Shown piece after piece: positions 11,344 through 21,956 of a stretch of 64,000 nucleotides of DNA (positions are counted from its first letter, which is position 1; each line of letters starts with the position of its first letter). The DNA is from Deroplatys truncata. Taxonomy: Eukaryota; Arthropoda; Insecta; Mantodea; Mantidae. The DNA is taken from positions 126,484,295-126,548,294 of the forward strand of contig CM060977.1 of the NCBI GenBank assembly GCA_030765065.1, in the 5' to 3' direction. The position numbers were made by a program, and so were the translations under genes. The notes below the pieces were generated by a model, which was given only the letters and a program-made list of their open reading frames with translations, was not told the DNA's origin and did not search any database.

Positions 11344-11595
11344 AATGAGATAATTAAAACACTTGAGATCATTTGTGCGTTTCGTTGAGATTATAAATTT
11401 TGAATAGTCGTAAGCATAAGAATATAACATTCTCAATAACAAATATGCATATATCTATTGGAATTTGTTAAAAGAACACATTTTGAACCTGTAAACACAT
11501 TGTTAATAATGTATATACCAATGCTAATTTTGAATTTAAAGAATTTAATTGTCGTGTTTCTATAACCTTGCAATATATTAGTCATGGGAGATGGT

Positions 11596-11598
<3 letters not shown>

Positions 11599-11636
<38 letters not shown>
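11599..11636. repeat. (TA)n microsatellite
   Basis: About 19 perfect TA dinucleotides, ending exactly where the Tc1 element begins. TA is the Tc1 target, so the repeat served as the insertion site. Confidence 0.95.
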
Positions 11637-11639
<3 letters not shown>

Positions 11640-12879
11640 TAGTGATCAAAAGTATCCGAACACCTGGCTGAAAATGACGTACAAGTTCGTGGTGCCCTCC
11701 ATCGGTAATGCTGGAAGTCAATATGGTGTTGGCCCACCCTTAGCCTTGATGGAAGCGTTCACTCTTGCAGGCATACTTTCAATCAGGTGCTGGAAGGTTT
11801 CTTGCGGAATGGCAGCCTATTCTTCACGGAGTGCGGAACTGAGGAGAGGTATCGATGTAGGTCGGTGTGGCCTGGCGCGAAGTCAGCGTTCCAAAACATC
11901 CCCAAGGTGTTCTATAGGATTCATGTCAGGACTCGTGCAGGCCAGTCATTACAGGGATGTTATTGTCGTGTAACCACTCCGCAACAGCCCGTGCAGTATG
12001 AACAGGTGCTCGATCGTGTTGAAAGATGCAATCGCCATCCCCGAATTGCTCTTCAACAGTGGGAAGCAAGAAGGTGCTTAAAATATCAATGTAGGTCTGC
12101 GCTATGATCATGCCACGCAAACAACAAGGGGTGCAAGCCCTCTCCAGGAAAAACACGACCACACCATAACACCACCACTTCCGAATTTCACTATTGGCAC
12201 CACACGCTGGCAGATGACGTTCACCGGGCATTCTCCATACCCACACCCTGCGATCGGATCGCCACATTGTGTACCGTGATTCGTTCCTCTACACAACGTT
12301 TTGTCACGGTTCAATCGTGTAGTGATGACGCTCCTTACACCAAGCGAGGCGTCGTTTGGCATTTTCCTGCGTGATGTGTGGCTTATGAGCAGCCGCTCGA
12401 CCATGGAATTCAAGGTTTCTCACCTTACGCCTGACTGTCATAGTACTTGGAGTGGATCTTGATGTAGTTTGGAATTCCTGTGTGATGGTCTGGATAGATG
12501 TCTGCCTATTACTCTTTACGACCCCTCTCCAAATGCTGGCGGTCTCTGTCAGTCAACAGACGAGGTCGGCCTGTAGGTTTTTGTGCTGTGCATGTCCCTT
12601 CACGTTTCCACTTCACTATCACATCAGAAACAGTGGACCTAGGGATGTTTAGGAGTGTGGAAATCCCGCGTACAGACTTCTGACACAAGTGACACCCAAT
12701 CACCTGACCACGTTCGAAGTCCGTGAGTTCCACGGAGCGTCCCATTCTGCTGTTTCACGATGTCTAATGAGTACTGAGATCGCGGATAATGAGTACCAGA
12801 CAGTAGGTGGCAGCACAATGTACCTAAGATGAAAAACGTATGTTTGTGGGAGTTTCCGGAAACTTTTGATCACATACCG
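11637..12879 (-). mobile_element. Tc1-like transposon, 1243 bp, TA target duplication
   Basis: The left end cagtagtgatcaaaagtat and the reverse complement of the right end (cggtatgtgatcaaaagttt) are inverted repeats. TA lies at 11635-11636 and at 12880-12881. The transposase is on the minus strand and fills the interior. The left flank is a TA microsatellite. Confidence 0.93.
11700..12745 (-). pseudogene. Tc1-like transposase, frameshifted
   Basis: The start at 12745 (MGRSVELTDFERGQVIG) gives the paired-like HTH domain (RGISTLLNIPRSTVSDVI, KPTGRPRLLTDRD). The frame is then broken near 12500. Further pieces show [39 protein letters not shown] (second catalytic D), and after another break NPIEHLG (third catalytic E). 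This order and the D...E chemistry are those of a Tc1 DD34E transposase of about 340 residues. At least three frame breaks make it inactive. Confidence 0.9.
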
Positions 12880-12881
12880 TA

Positions 12882-13370
12882 TATATAAACGCTACGGTAG
12901 TGATGTACAAGGTTGCACAAGACTGAAAATGCGTCATAGTGTTCAAAATTAAATATTATACTAAATATTCCTCTAAAACCAAAAGTAATAACCGAAAAGC
13001 ACGGAGTATATAGTAAGGCACGCGTGTTAGCGACTGGCTGAGGAGTAGAAGGCGCGTCTGGCCCGGTCAAGAATAAACAGACTGCTATGGAGCTATTTCC
13101 TCGCCCTAGGCTCAGGACGGGGAAATTCTGTACACGCGTACAGAATGAGCTGCAATCATAACATTTGTGGAAGTGATATTCAAAGTTTTTTGATGAAGCA
13201 TGTTGTAGAGGACGAAATTCCTAGAAAATTGCTAATAAAGCAATATTATATACGCCTATAATTAAAACTTTAAAGCGCATCTTGTTCTCTGTGAAAGAAG
13301 CCATGGAATCACTTTTCTACTTTCTCTGTTAATTACCTATAGTAGGATTAGGATTAGGGTTCAACGCGGA
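12882..13370. other. non-coding; one short perfect hairpin
   Basis: No gene seen. A 9-bp stem with a 4-base loop, attctgtac-acgc-gtacagaat, lies at about 13125-13146. The ORF 12870-13070 (minus) has no features. Confidence 0.4.
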
Positions 13371-13374
13371 GGGG

Positions 13375-13895
13375 TACTTAACACGTTGACCTACACAGAC
13401 GGGGCGCCCCCGGGAGGGAGGGGTGAGGTGAGAGGAGGCAGAAGGCGACCGGACCAGGGGCACGACAGGCAAAGGGCAGGGTTCCTACCATTTACAGATT
13501 TAAGCTCCCTGGATGGGCACTGGTGCACCCGGCTCCCTTCTCCCCTGTGGGCTTACACATACCCTGGGGGTCTGGAAAGCGGAGACCGCCCTCAGACCGG
13601 GGGACGAAAATTTTTCCACAGCATCCTTTTCCCCCCCATGTACAGGCCGAGACTCCCGCCGACACGTACAACCCTGAAAGAGATCAAACGAATGAAAGGT
13701 GAAGTGAAATGAGAATGGACGTGAAATGGAGGGACAGGAAATTCGGGGGAGTTAATGATCGTTACCAGCATTCGCTAGCCACCCGGGCAAACCCCCAAAA
13801 AACCATGGGTCAGGAAGTTCGGCCACGGGAATAGAATTCACGACCTCCCGAATGTGGGCAATGGACGCTACCGCATGAGACATTCGGTGCGGTGA
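13375..13895 (-). mobile_element. tRNA-derived SINE relative, about 520 bp
   Basis: The minus-strand head (13890 to about 13800) has a tRNA-like A-box region and a B-box-like 'ggtcgtgaattctattcc'. The middle 'gtacaaccctgaaag' matches the SINEs at 4.9 and 61.7 kb. The rest is GC-rich and diverges from them, so it may be a subfamily or composite. The 108-codon ORF at 13386-13712 is SINE sequence. Confidence 0.55.
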
Positions 13896-13897
13896 CT

Positions 13898-15608
13898 ATA
13901 GTAAGTAGGGAAGATATTGTGTTGCACCCAAATATACTGAGATTATACCAGAAATACACATTTTAAGATCTCCGAATAAAAACATAACTGAATAAAGAAC
14001 ATAGCTCAAAAACTAGAAATCGGTTAAATATAAAACCCGGTGCGCAAGTTCACCGTCTCCCAAGCATGCGATACGACTTTCAAAAAATCCCTTCACTTCA
14101 AACTATCCTTTATTCAGAGGTGGCGAAAACGTGACTCGCGAGTCATTTTGACTCGCAGGCGCACGTTCCCTCTCTGCAACGTTCCGTTTGATTTTCACAT
14201 GTTGCAGAGTGATGCAGTGCGTGTTGCATATTTGGTGACTCGCGGAAGGAAGTCGTTTTCGCCACCCTTGCTTTATATGAACAAGGTTTCGTTATTTATA
14301 ACTTTCTCAAAAATGACTATATCGATTTGCTTAAAATGCCATATATTAAAGATATTTGCATGATAAGTAAAATGGAATTACCTAAGAATAGCCGTGAAGT
14401 ACTCTTCATTCTGAATGACTTGTATAATTGATAAACCGTAAGAGGCAGACAAAGCCTTACTGCACAAAACATGTAGATCCCATTAAATCGCGCAATCTAT
14501 GTTCAAATGTTCTGAGGCGTTAACCGTTTAGAGATATTCTGTGCCATTTGTTTGAATTTTCAAATCCCTATACTCTTTTCAAGTTCTTATTGTGGTCACA
14601 CAAAGAGGACGGAATTCAAAGCCATCACACAGCACTCCGATTTTAAAAATATGGCTATCACTTCAGCTTTTTTATTTTTATTATGTGTTTTTAAAAAAGG
14701 AAGGACAATAAATTCCCTATACACAGCGAAAAGTTGTGATCTAGTGTGCTTCCCTTCATTTCATATCCTAAGATCTTTATCTCTTTCACAAACTCTGCAA
14801 GTCTGTTAGTAGCCACTTCTTGAAATCTTTGCAATTGCACGATTTCCTAATTAATGTATTTAACAAACCCTAAGAAATGCGAGAGCTTCATAGCCACACA
14901 GAACATCATATACTGTTTAATTTGCTCTCCTGCATCCTCTACATACTTGATTGACTTCTTTGCCGGTTTTGTAGAGATGTACATGCAACCAACAATGTCC
15001 TGTCAATAGATCAACTATCCGTGTTAGTGCTGTTCTACTGTGGTTGACTCAGGAGTTTAGCTATGGCTTTGTGGTTGACGTAAGCAAACTTGAGCCAATG
15101 CTGTATTATTCTTCCCTCTCGCTCTATTGTTTAACACTCTGTTCCAAAGGTACTTATCCTTTTTTTCCCGGGACAATAAATATTACACGAAATAGCATCG
15201 GTAATACATTGTATTACCGCATCAAACAAAACAATTATCATCTTACTTTCAATAAGTAAACCTTGTAAAATCCGCATACATCTAAAACATAATTATGACT
15301 ACACACATGTGAAAGTGCACTTGTTGACAATACTTTTGAGCTGCTGGTGTTACATTATTTGCATCGTAGGCAAGAAACTCCCTAGTCCACAACGCGCTTG
15401 CAGTTCAGGGACAAAGCCATTATCCTGAGTCAATCACAGTACTTACATTGGTTCAACTTACTGTCTCCTCCTTACATATATCTACAATAAAATTGTAAAT
15501 ATTTAATGAAAGTTTATCTCTATTAACAAGATATAAATAGAACAATAAATTCTTTATAACAATAGTTTGTAGAAGATCAGCGAAAGCCATGTGAGTGCAA
15601 CACATCAT
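13898..15608 (+). repeat. TTTCTCTAC-family repeat, interrupted
   Basis: The 5' part begins at 'agtaagtagggaagatattgtg'. Homology continues around a hAT-type MITE (14115-14270), through 'cttcattctgaatgac' and 'gtagatccca', to about 14670. It reappears at about 15490-15608, ending in 'gaaagccatgtgagtgcaac' plus acacatcatc. The intervening 0.8 kb (about 14670-15485) is not family sequence and I do not recognise it. Confidence 0.65.
14115..14270. mobile_element. hAT-like MITE, 156 bp
   Basis: The left end cagaggtggcgaaaacg and the reverse complement of the right end (caagggtggcgaaaacg) form terminal inverted repeats. The flanks cctttatt / ctttatat approximate an 8-bp hAT-type target duplication. 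It interrupts the TTTCTCTAC-family repeat at its conserved 'accctttat' position, so the empty site can be inferred from other copies. Non-coding. Confidence 0.75.
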
Positions 15609-16265
15609 CGCTGGTGTGGATTAAATCAGGATAATTGCAAACACGGTAGGTAATTCAGTCTTCTTATATCACTTTTGTACTCATAAAGATCAATCTATTC
15701 TTCGATCCATCACACAGGCGTAACGTTCTTCATCTGTCTATCCTTCCGCCTGTCTGTCTAGCTGTCTTCCTTCCGCGCAGCTGACACCTTCCCTATCATC
15801 GCTCCTCCCCTAACCTTTATTCTAATCGCTTGCTTTACATTCCATCCACCATCACCCCAGCTTGGAATTTGAAAATCCCCGATACTTCCCGCGGCCTCCT
15901 GAAATTGGATTCTGCAAGACCTTCCTTTAAATTGCCGTCGGCGTTATTGTGATTGTAAAGATAGGGTAGTTAAGCAAATAGACTGCGAAAGTCAGCTTTA
16001 TGCGCAAGTAAGGGAGCAAGGAATCTCAGTGTCACGTAAGTCTCGGCACTGTTGTACGGATTTATCGTAATATACGATGTAACAGACCATATATTGTTTC
16101 GTATAAGAAGCAAAAATAAAAAAAACTACCCAGTTACTTTAAGGCGGTAATTGTCAAATTCTCATTTTATAAATGTTTGACACCATATTCTTAATTTCTG
16201 TTGAATTTATTGGGTTAAATAGGCAGCTATATTGTAGCTTTTTATATCTGTAACTAAATTAAAAG
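15609..16265. other. non-coding, nothing recognised
   Basis: Pyrimidine-rich (tctgtctatccttccgcctgt type) around 15720-15860, otherwise featureless. Confidence 0.45.
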
Positions 16266-16500
16266 GTAAAAGTACTGACGAACAGAGGTGCCTCAAAACC
16301 GGGACAGAGGACCGCATGTAAGCTGTTCGACCCCTTGTGCTTCTACCGTGAGGTAGAGAGGAGAGACCCCAAGGGCAGCCGAATTCGGATGACGAAGGGG
16401 TTCCTAATGTTTCCAGACTGAACGCATCTGACGTCGCCGAGGCCCACCCACAAGTCCCTAACTCCGGGGTCTCCCGAAACAGTGCTTGCCCAAGAACCCG
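16266..16500 (-). mobile_element. SINE fragment (tail half)
   Basis: This matches the left half of the 4.9-kb SINE and the SINE split by the 45.5-61.4 kb element: aaggtaaaagtactgacg, 'aaaccgggacagaggaccgcat', 'cctaatgtttccagac'. The tRNA-related head is missing. It provides an unoccupied reference for the Polinton insertion site. Confidence 0.7.
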
Positions 16501-17210
16501 GAGGCGAGTCCTAATTCAGCTTTCTCTTGGGTTGGGACGTCTCCCAGTTTCTCTTGGGAACAGGATTACATGTCCGATAGGTCACCCTTTCACCACCCTT
16601 ACAGCTATTGCAATAATCCTCTCAATGTCATCCTGTGCTACGTCCCCATCCTTTACGTGACGTCTGGTGAAGGCACTGATGGCGTCGTCGCCACCCTTAC
16701 GTCACAATTGGTTGAGGCGCCGGATTCATTACGTCACAATGTGTGTGTATGTATATGCACCCAGCTTGCTTTTGCTATACAGGTTTAACGTGCTTTAACT
16801 GAGTGAATAATATCATTCATTCAAACGTGAAAACTTAAATAAGCCCGCAGTTATTCATACCCAAGAGTTCGCTGATATTGATACTACTTAGATCGAGGAA
16901 AGCCTCGAAAAAAAACAAAAAAATACTGATGCTTATATTCATAAGTCTTTATGTACCCATTGTTCAACTAACTATTACTGCAAAAGATATTCTTCTATCT
17001 ACACCATCCAATCGAGAAAACATTTTCCAAGATTGTCTTATTTCACAGTACTTCCTTGTTGGTACAAGGGGATTTTGGGGATGCAGAGGCTTTAGGATAG
17101 AGCTTTTAAGAGCGGATCACGATATAATGGCTTTGAAATTTCGTTCTCTTTGCATGGAGAGGGAAAAAACAAACTGAAAAGAGAAAACAAACCGACAAAA
17201 AAAAAAAAGA
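16501..17210. other. non-coding; cluster of CRE-like TGACGT/ACGTCA motifs
   Basis: The sequences acgtgacgtc, acgtcacaattg and acgtcacaatg occur within 16640-16745. No recognisable gene; the ORFs at 16486 and 16878 have no family features. Confidence 0.4.
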
Positions 17211-17375
17211 TGTTCTAAACGTTCTCGGGCTTCAAACCAGGTGAGGTGATGTTGGTACATCGACGTATCCGATCTACTCATTCAGCATCCTGAAGATGTA
17301 AGAGATGCACGCTCCCGAAGCGTCGATGTACAAACATCATTTCACCAGGTTTGAAGCCCGAGAACGTCTAGAACA
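17211..17375. repeat. 165-bp fold-back element
   Basis: The left arm tgttctaaacgttctcgg... and the reverse complement of the right arm (tgttctagacgttctcgg...) match over about 53 bases with few mismatches, around a loop of about 60 bases. Non-coding. The ends could be those of a MITE, but no clear target duplication was found. Confidence 0.75.
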
Positions 17376-17394
17376 TGTTCGCCGCCAGGTAAGC

Positions 17395-17800
17395 TTCAGA
17401 TCTTATTTCACAATAACAAAGAGTATTTCGGAAATTTTCATTTGATGTAAACTGTAGTTTAACGAGATCTACAATTTTTGTGTGGTAAGGTTGCGGTTTA
17501 CCAGTTATGCAAAAGTATTCAGAATGAAAAGGACTTCACAGGCTATTCCCAGAAAATTCAAAATATGCATTCTATTTCTCATGCGAATATCTTAAACATA
17601 TGTATTCAAATCAAAATCGTTAGAGGCATTTTCGAGAAAATCAAAGTTTTCGAAAACAAAAAGGGACGTCTGGGTGAGGGACTTTTTTGAAAATCTTCGT
17701 GTCGCAACCTTGGAAGATGCTGAACTTAAGTACCAAGTTTGGTATTTAACTGACTTTTCGTTTTTGGGTTTATGGTGTTTACATACATACAAGGACTATT
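17395..17800 (-). repeat. TTTCTCTAC-family repeat, partial
   Basis: The middle section of the family is in reverse orientation: 'gtttaccagttatgcaaaag', 'ggctattcccagaaaattc', 'accaagtttggtattt'. Both ends are missing. Confidence 0.75.
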
Positions 17801-17929
17801 TTTTTAAGTTTAGCAATCTTTAACGGTTATGTCTAACGGACGATGAGTCAATGAAATGCTCAAATGAGCCCGGGAAGTTATCCGATATTAATGTTTTCAG
17901 GATAAGGGAAATTCCCGATAAAATCTTAC

Positions 17930-18011
17930 CTGGATAACTCACCTAACCCAGATTTGAACTCCACACCTCTTGAGTGTGAGGCAAACACATTATTCTACAC
18001 CATAGAGGCGG
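17930..18011 (-). mobile_element. tRNA-like SINE head fragment
   Basis: On the minus strand a B-box-like 'ggagttcaaatctggg' follows an A-box-like 'tggtgtagaataatgtg' at tRNA-like spacing. It is directly joined to the next TTTCTCTAC-family copy. No cloverleaf with paired acceptor stem could be built, so it is not a tRNA gene. Confidence 0.4.
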
Positions 18012-18013
18012 GC

Positions 18014-19016
18014 AGGGATGTGTTACACTCACATGACTTTCTCTACTCTTGTACAATCTATTTTTACAAACGCCTATTCTCCATATGCTTTATGTTAATC
18101 GAGATATCGAGATGTCAATCTTATTCCTAATTTTCTTGTAGATGCAAGGGGAATATGGTAGCTTTTAAGCGATGGTCAAATATTTTAGCGCTGGTTGCTA
18201 TGCGGCGCATTCCATTCTCTTTGCAAGTCCAGGACATAAAAAAATGAATAACGAATTTGAGAAAAAGTATAAGTATTGGAAAATTTAAGGGAATAACAAG
18301 CAATATCTCGAAAACGGTTCACTCAACAAAAGAAATGTATATGATATAAGTTGTGTATTTTAACGAGATCTACATTTTTTGTGTAGTAAAATTTTGTCTA
18401 TCTCTTATGGTTTACCAGTTATGCAAAAGTCGTTCACAATGAAGAATACTTTTGGAGACATTCCCAGAAAATTCGAGATATTCATTTCATTTCTCATGAC
18501 ATTATCTTAAACATATGATATTTTAATCAAAATCGTTAGAGCCATTTTTGAGAAAATTAAAATTTTCGAAAAATGTTCCATGTAAAGGGTAGTCTGGGGT
18601 GGGGAGATTTTCTTGAAAACCTTCGTGTCGCATCTCTGGAAGATACTGAACCTAATACCAAGTTTGGTGTTTATCCGACTTTTCGTTTTTGAGTTATGCT
18701 GTTCACAGACACACACACACAGACACACACACACACAGACACACACACACAGATACACACACGGACATGTTTCCAAAAATGCTTTTTTTGGATTCAGGAG
18801 CTCTCAAAACATGTATTTCCGGTGAAATCTCGGTATCGAATTTTTGGGTGGAATGCAATACTTCCCCTACTTACTATACGTAGTACAGAAAGTAAAAATT
18901 GGGGCATTCAGGGGACCTCAAAACATATATTCCCAGCAAAATCTCGGTATCGAAAGTTTGGGTGGAATACAATACTTCCTCTAGTTACTGTAGGTAAGCA
19001 GTGGAGAAAGTAAAAA
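18014..19016 (-). repeat. TTTCTCTAC-family repeat, full copy
   Basis: The reverse-oriented copy runs from 'gatgtgttacactcacatga' (family 3' end) to 'gtggagaaagtaaaaa' (family 5' end) and includes a (CA)n tract at about 18705-18763. The 5' part (the 'cggtatcgaa' to 'gaaagtaaaa' block) is duplicated, at about 18780-18895 and 18905-19016. Overlapping ORFs are repeat sequence. Confidence 0.85.
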
Positions 19017-19667
19017 ACGCAAGACTGCACTTCACTCGTAAGCACAGCAGGCTACCAAGTATCTTTACATCCTGCACAATATGATTGTGAAGCACCTTGG
19101 GATTTCTTTACTTCTGTAGCGAGCAAATAGAAGAGCCATTTAAGGCATGTACTATAGTGAGTAAATAAATGCCAGTTGTGGTCCGTTAAATTGCGTTTGT
19201 TTGGGAATCCCCAGGTTTTATATCTTTTACCGTAGTTCGTAAATTACCGTTATTACATATGCATGTGTACAGCAACAGAGAACATAGCGGTCGTCACGCA
19301 CTTGCTCATGGGAAAATGGAACATCTGTTCTCTTAGGAAACATGGGATATCTTCAGAAAGCGCCGTTATTGCTAAGTGATTTCAGATAATCGTGTAGTAA
19401 CACATAAGTTAGGCATTAATCTGAACACAAATCATATAGACCTCCTTTCCCCAGGAAATCTATCTTGAGCTATGCCACGCATTTGAGCATGCCGTAGGTT
19501 TATAGGTCTTTAAAGCTAACAGTGAACAGTGCCTGAGCTATAATTTCTCGTACGGTGACAAACCAATTTTCCTTTCTTCTCAAAGACTTCGTCTACAAAT
19601 ATCGTTCGAGATTTGTATTCACTGTCCTATAGAGCAAACAATTACTAAATATTTAAGGTATAAAAAA
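19017..19667. other. non-coding, nothing recognised
   Basis: No ORF of note, no repeat match. Confidence 0.45.
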
Positions 19668-19962
19668 TCTGATGTGTTACATTCACATGACCTTCTCCAC
19701 TCTTTTTCTCAAATAGGAATTCATTATTAATTTTTTTTGTCCTGGTAATGCAAAGAGAATGGAACACTCCACATAGCAACCAGCTCTTAAAATATTTGAC
19801 TATCGCTTAAAGCCTGCCAATTCCCCCTGCATCTAAAAGAAAATTAGCCATAAGATTAACATCTCGATATCTCGATTAACATGAAGCGTATGGAGAATAA
19901 GCGTTTGTAAAAATAGTTTGTACAAGAGTAGAAAAGGTCATGTGAGTGTAACACATCAAATT
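19668..19962 (+). repeat. TTTCTCTAC-family 3' end, with a short inverted piece
   Basis: The first 45 bases (gatgtgttacattcacatga...) are the family 3' end in reverse orientation. The sequence then switches to plus orientation ('aaataggaattcattatta', 'cacatagcaaccagctctta') and ends with 'gtcatgtgagtgtaacacat'. Both ends are therefore 3' ends, a small palindromic rearrangement. Confidence 0.75.
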
Positions 19963-20626
19963 CTTTTTTATATAACGTCTATAATGCATTCTTGCAATAG
20001 CTTATTCTCCTATCCACTTCAAGTTGAGATAAACGTTTGCATAAACAGTTTCATTACATATTTCGTTACAGGTACAAACGGAATAGCTTTTTAAAAATTG
20101 GTTGCGTACTGACCTTGAAATACCATTCTTTTTTCGTGAAAGCGCAAGAAATAACTGAATAACGGGAGCACTTTCAAAAAAGGGATAACTATTGAAAAAT
20201 TCAAACCAATAAAATCACATATCAGAAATGACACAAAAAAGTATTTGAAATAAACTGTGTTTTATAAAGATCCACATCTTCTTTTCCTTTTTTTTGGGCA
20301 CTACGTTCTTGCTTGTTTCTAATATTCTACCCATTAAACTAAATTATACGGAATTCTTTACAAATGAAATGTACTTTTACAATCTATTGGCAGAAAGTTC
20401 AAGATGACGATTTTATTTGTCATGAATATATATTAAATGTGGTAGTTTAATCAAAATCGTTTGAGCCGTTTTTTGAGAAATAAGAAATATCCAAACATTT
20501 TCCATATAAAGGGCACTTTGGATTGGGGGATTTTCTTGAAAACCTTTGTGTCGCATCTTTGGGGGATATGGACCTGAATACCAAGTTTGATATTTATCGA
20601 AAATTTCGTTTTTGAGATATAATGTA

Positions 20627-21796
20627 CAGAGAGCGCCAAAGAAAATCTCGCTGCACCTCACATCTAAGTCACACTATTTATCGGTGTACGTGGCCTTGCG
20701 AAACCATGGCCATTTCATTGGTTGCTTTAGGCCACGGTGCAATAGTGCGCCACTGCTCCTGCTGAACAGTTACACCAATAACCACAAAAAAGGTTACAAA
20801 TGGTGCAGAAACAAAATACATGTTTACGCTCTCGATCGTATTGTTAAAAGAGAAAGAGATAGAGTGCATTCAGTTTGTCATACAGACCTCTTATCGTGAT
20901 TTGGTACCTTATCGACTAGTGCAGGATACGCCCTTGAAAGGATTAAAAGCTAAGGGTAAAACTTGATGAGCGCCCAGATTGCGAAATGTAGATTGTGTAG
21001 TGTGAGGAGATTTTCAGGGGGTGCAATGTAAAGCTTGAATGGTATTCATTAAAAACATAGCAAGGCAGCACTTTATAATAAAAAATAAACAGAACTGTAT
21101 TCTCACAGTGGTATAAATGCTTGTTGCTGCATAGAAGCAAACATAACTAAATAATAAATAAATAAAGCAGCATGGTTTTCCTCTAATTCAAACTATAATT
21201 GGTCAATATACCTTTACTAACATATTGCTGGTTATAGAAATACAACAGGATTATAGACAAAATTATAACCCACTTTTATTGCTTTAATATGTATGTCATG
21301 TTCGGTAAACTGTATATATATATACACATTTATCTCTAGTTTCTAAACATGATCAGTCAACTATAACAAGAGAGTAATTTGCATTTAGTAAACGAATATC
21401 ATTATCTGTGGATGTTTTACGGGGAGTGCCCACTTTCTCACGAGTATATAGACCGTCTTCCTCACTTTCCTGGAATATTTGTATCCAGTAATTTACTATA
21501 AAAACACTTTTATGCACTACCGTTGCAATTGCTGCAACAGTGCGACCAGCCTCCCGCATACCCACGATACGTCCACGAGTAATTTCGCTAGTATACGTCA
21601 TGACTGTTTCTGAGACAATAAACATGTTTTGGTTTCAATAACACCAGAAAAAGCAAAGGCATCAACCTCCTCTCTTTTCTCCCTTATTGCTATGTTATCA
21701 AGCCACCACACTCTGCGATAGGTAAGGTGAAGGACACGCCTCAAAAAACCCCAGAAAACGATACAAAATCCGCCAAAGATTTTCTTTGGCGCTCTG
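20627..21796 (-). mobile_element. Tc1-like element, 1170 bp, decayed
   Basis: The left end cagagagcgccaaagaaaat and the reverse complement of the right end (cagagcgccaaagaaaatct) are inverted repeats. TA lies at the left flank; the right flank reads TG, a probable mutation of the target duplication. It contains one recognisable coding remnant (21353-21625). It splits a TTTCTCTAC-family copy, so it is younger than that copy. Confidence 0.75.
21353..21625 (-). pseudogene. Tc1-like transposase N-terminal fragment
   Basis: The 90-codon ORF reads YTSEITRGRIVGMREAGRTV, then AAIATVVHKSVFIVNYWIQ, then GTPRKTSTDNDIRLL: the bipartite HTH DNA-binding region of Tc1-type transposases. The catalytic domain is not recognisable downstream within the element. 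Dead remnant. Confidence 0.75.
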
Positions 21797-21956
21797 TGCG
21801 CGCACACGCACACAAACACACATGCGTGCGCTTTCTCCTCCTTTGGATTTTTGGGGGCATCTAAAAGTATTTCCGGTGAAACATCGATATCGAATACTTC
21901 CCCCACATACGAACTATAAACGAACATTGGAATGTTTAATTGCATACGCAATACTA

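Larger units (their letters stand above)
19963..21945 (-). repeat. TTTCTCTAC-family repeat split by a Tc1-like element
   Basis: Reverse-oriented family sequence runs 19963-20626 and resumes at 21797-21945 with the CA-rich block (cgcacacgcacacaaacac), 'tttccggtgaaacatcgata' and 'aatacttcccccac'. The interruption is the Tc1-like element 20627-21796. The mariner at 21957 follows immediately. Confidence 0.75.

Noticed and set aside
13342..13361. Interstitial insect telomere repeat (aggattaggattaggg)
   Set aside because: Only about three units and imperfect; expected by chance at this scale.
13386..13712. 108-codon proline/arginine-rich ORF
   Set aside because: Lies wholly within a GC-rich SINE relative.
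18696..19013. 105-codon ORF with HTHTQT repeats
   Set aside because: It is the CA microsatellite and flanks of a TTTCTCTAC-family repeat; the same ORF type recurs in other copies.
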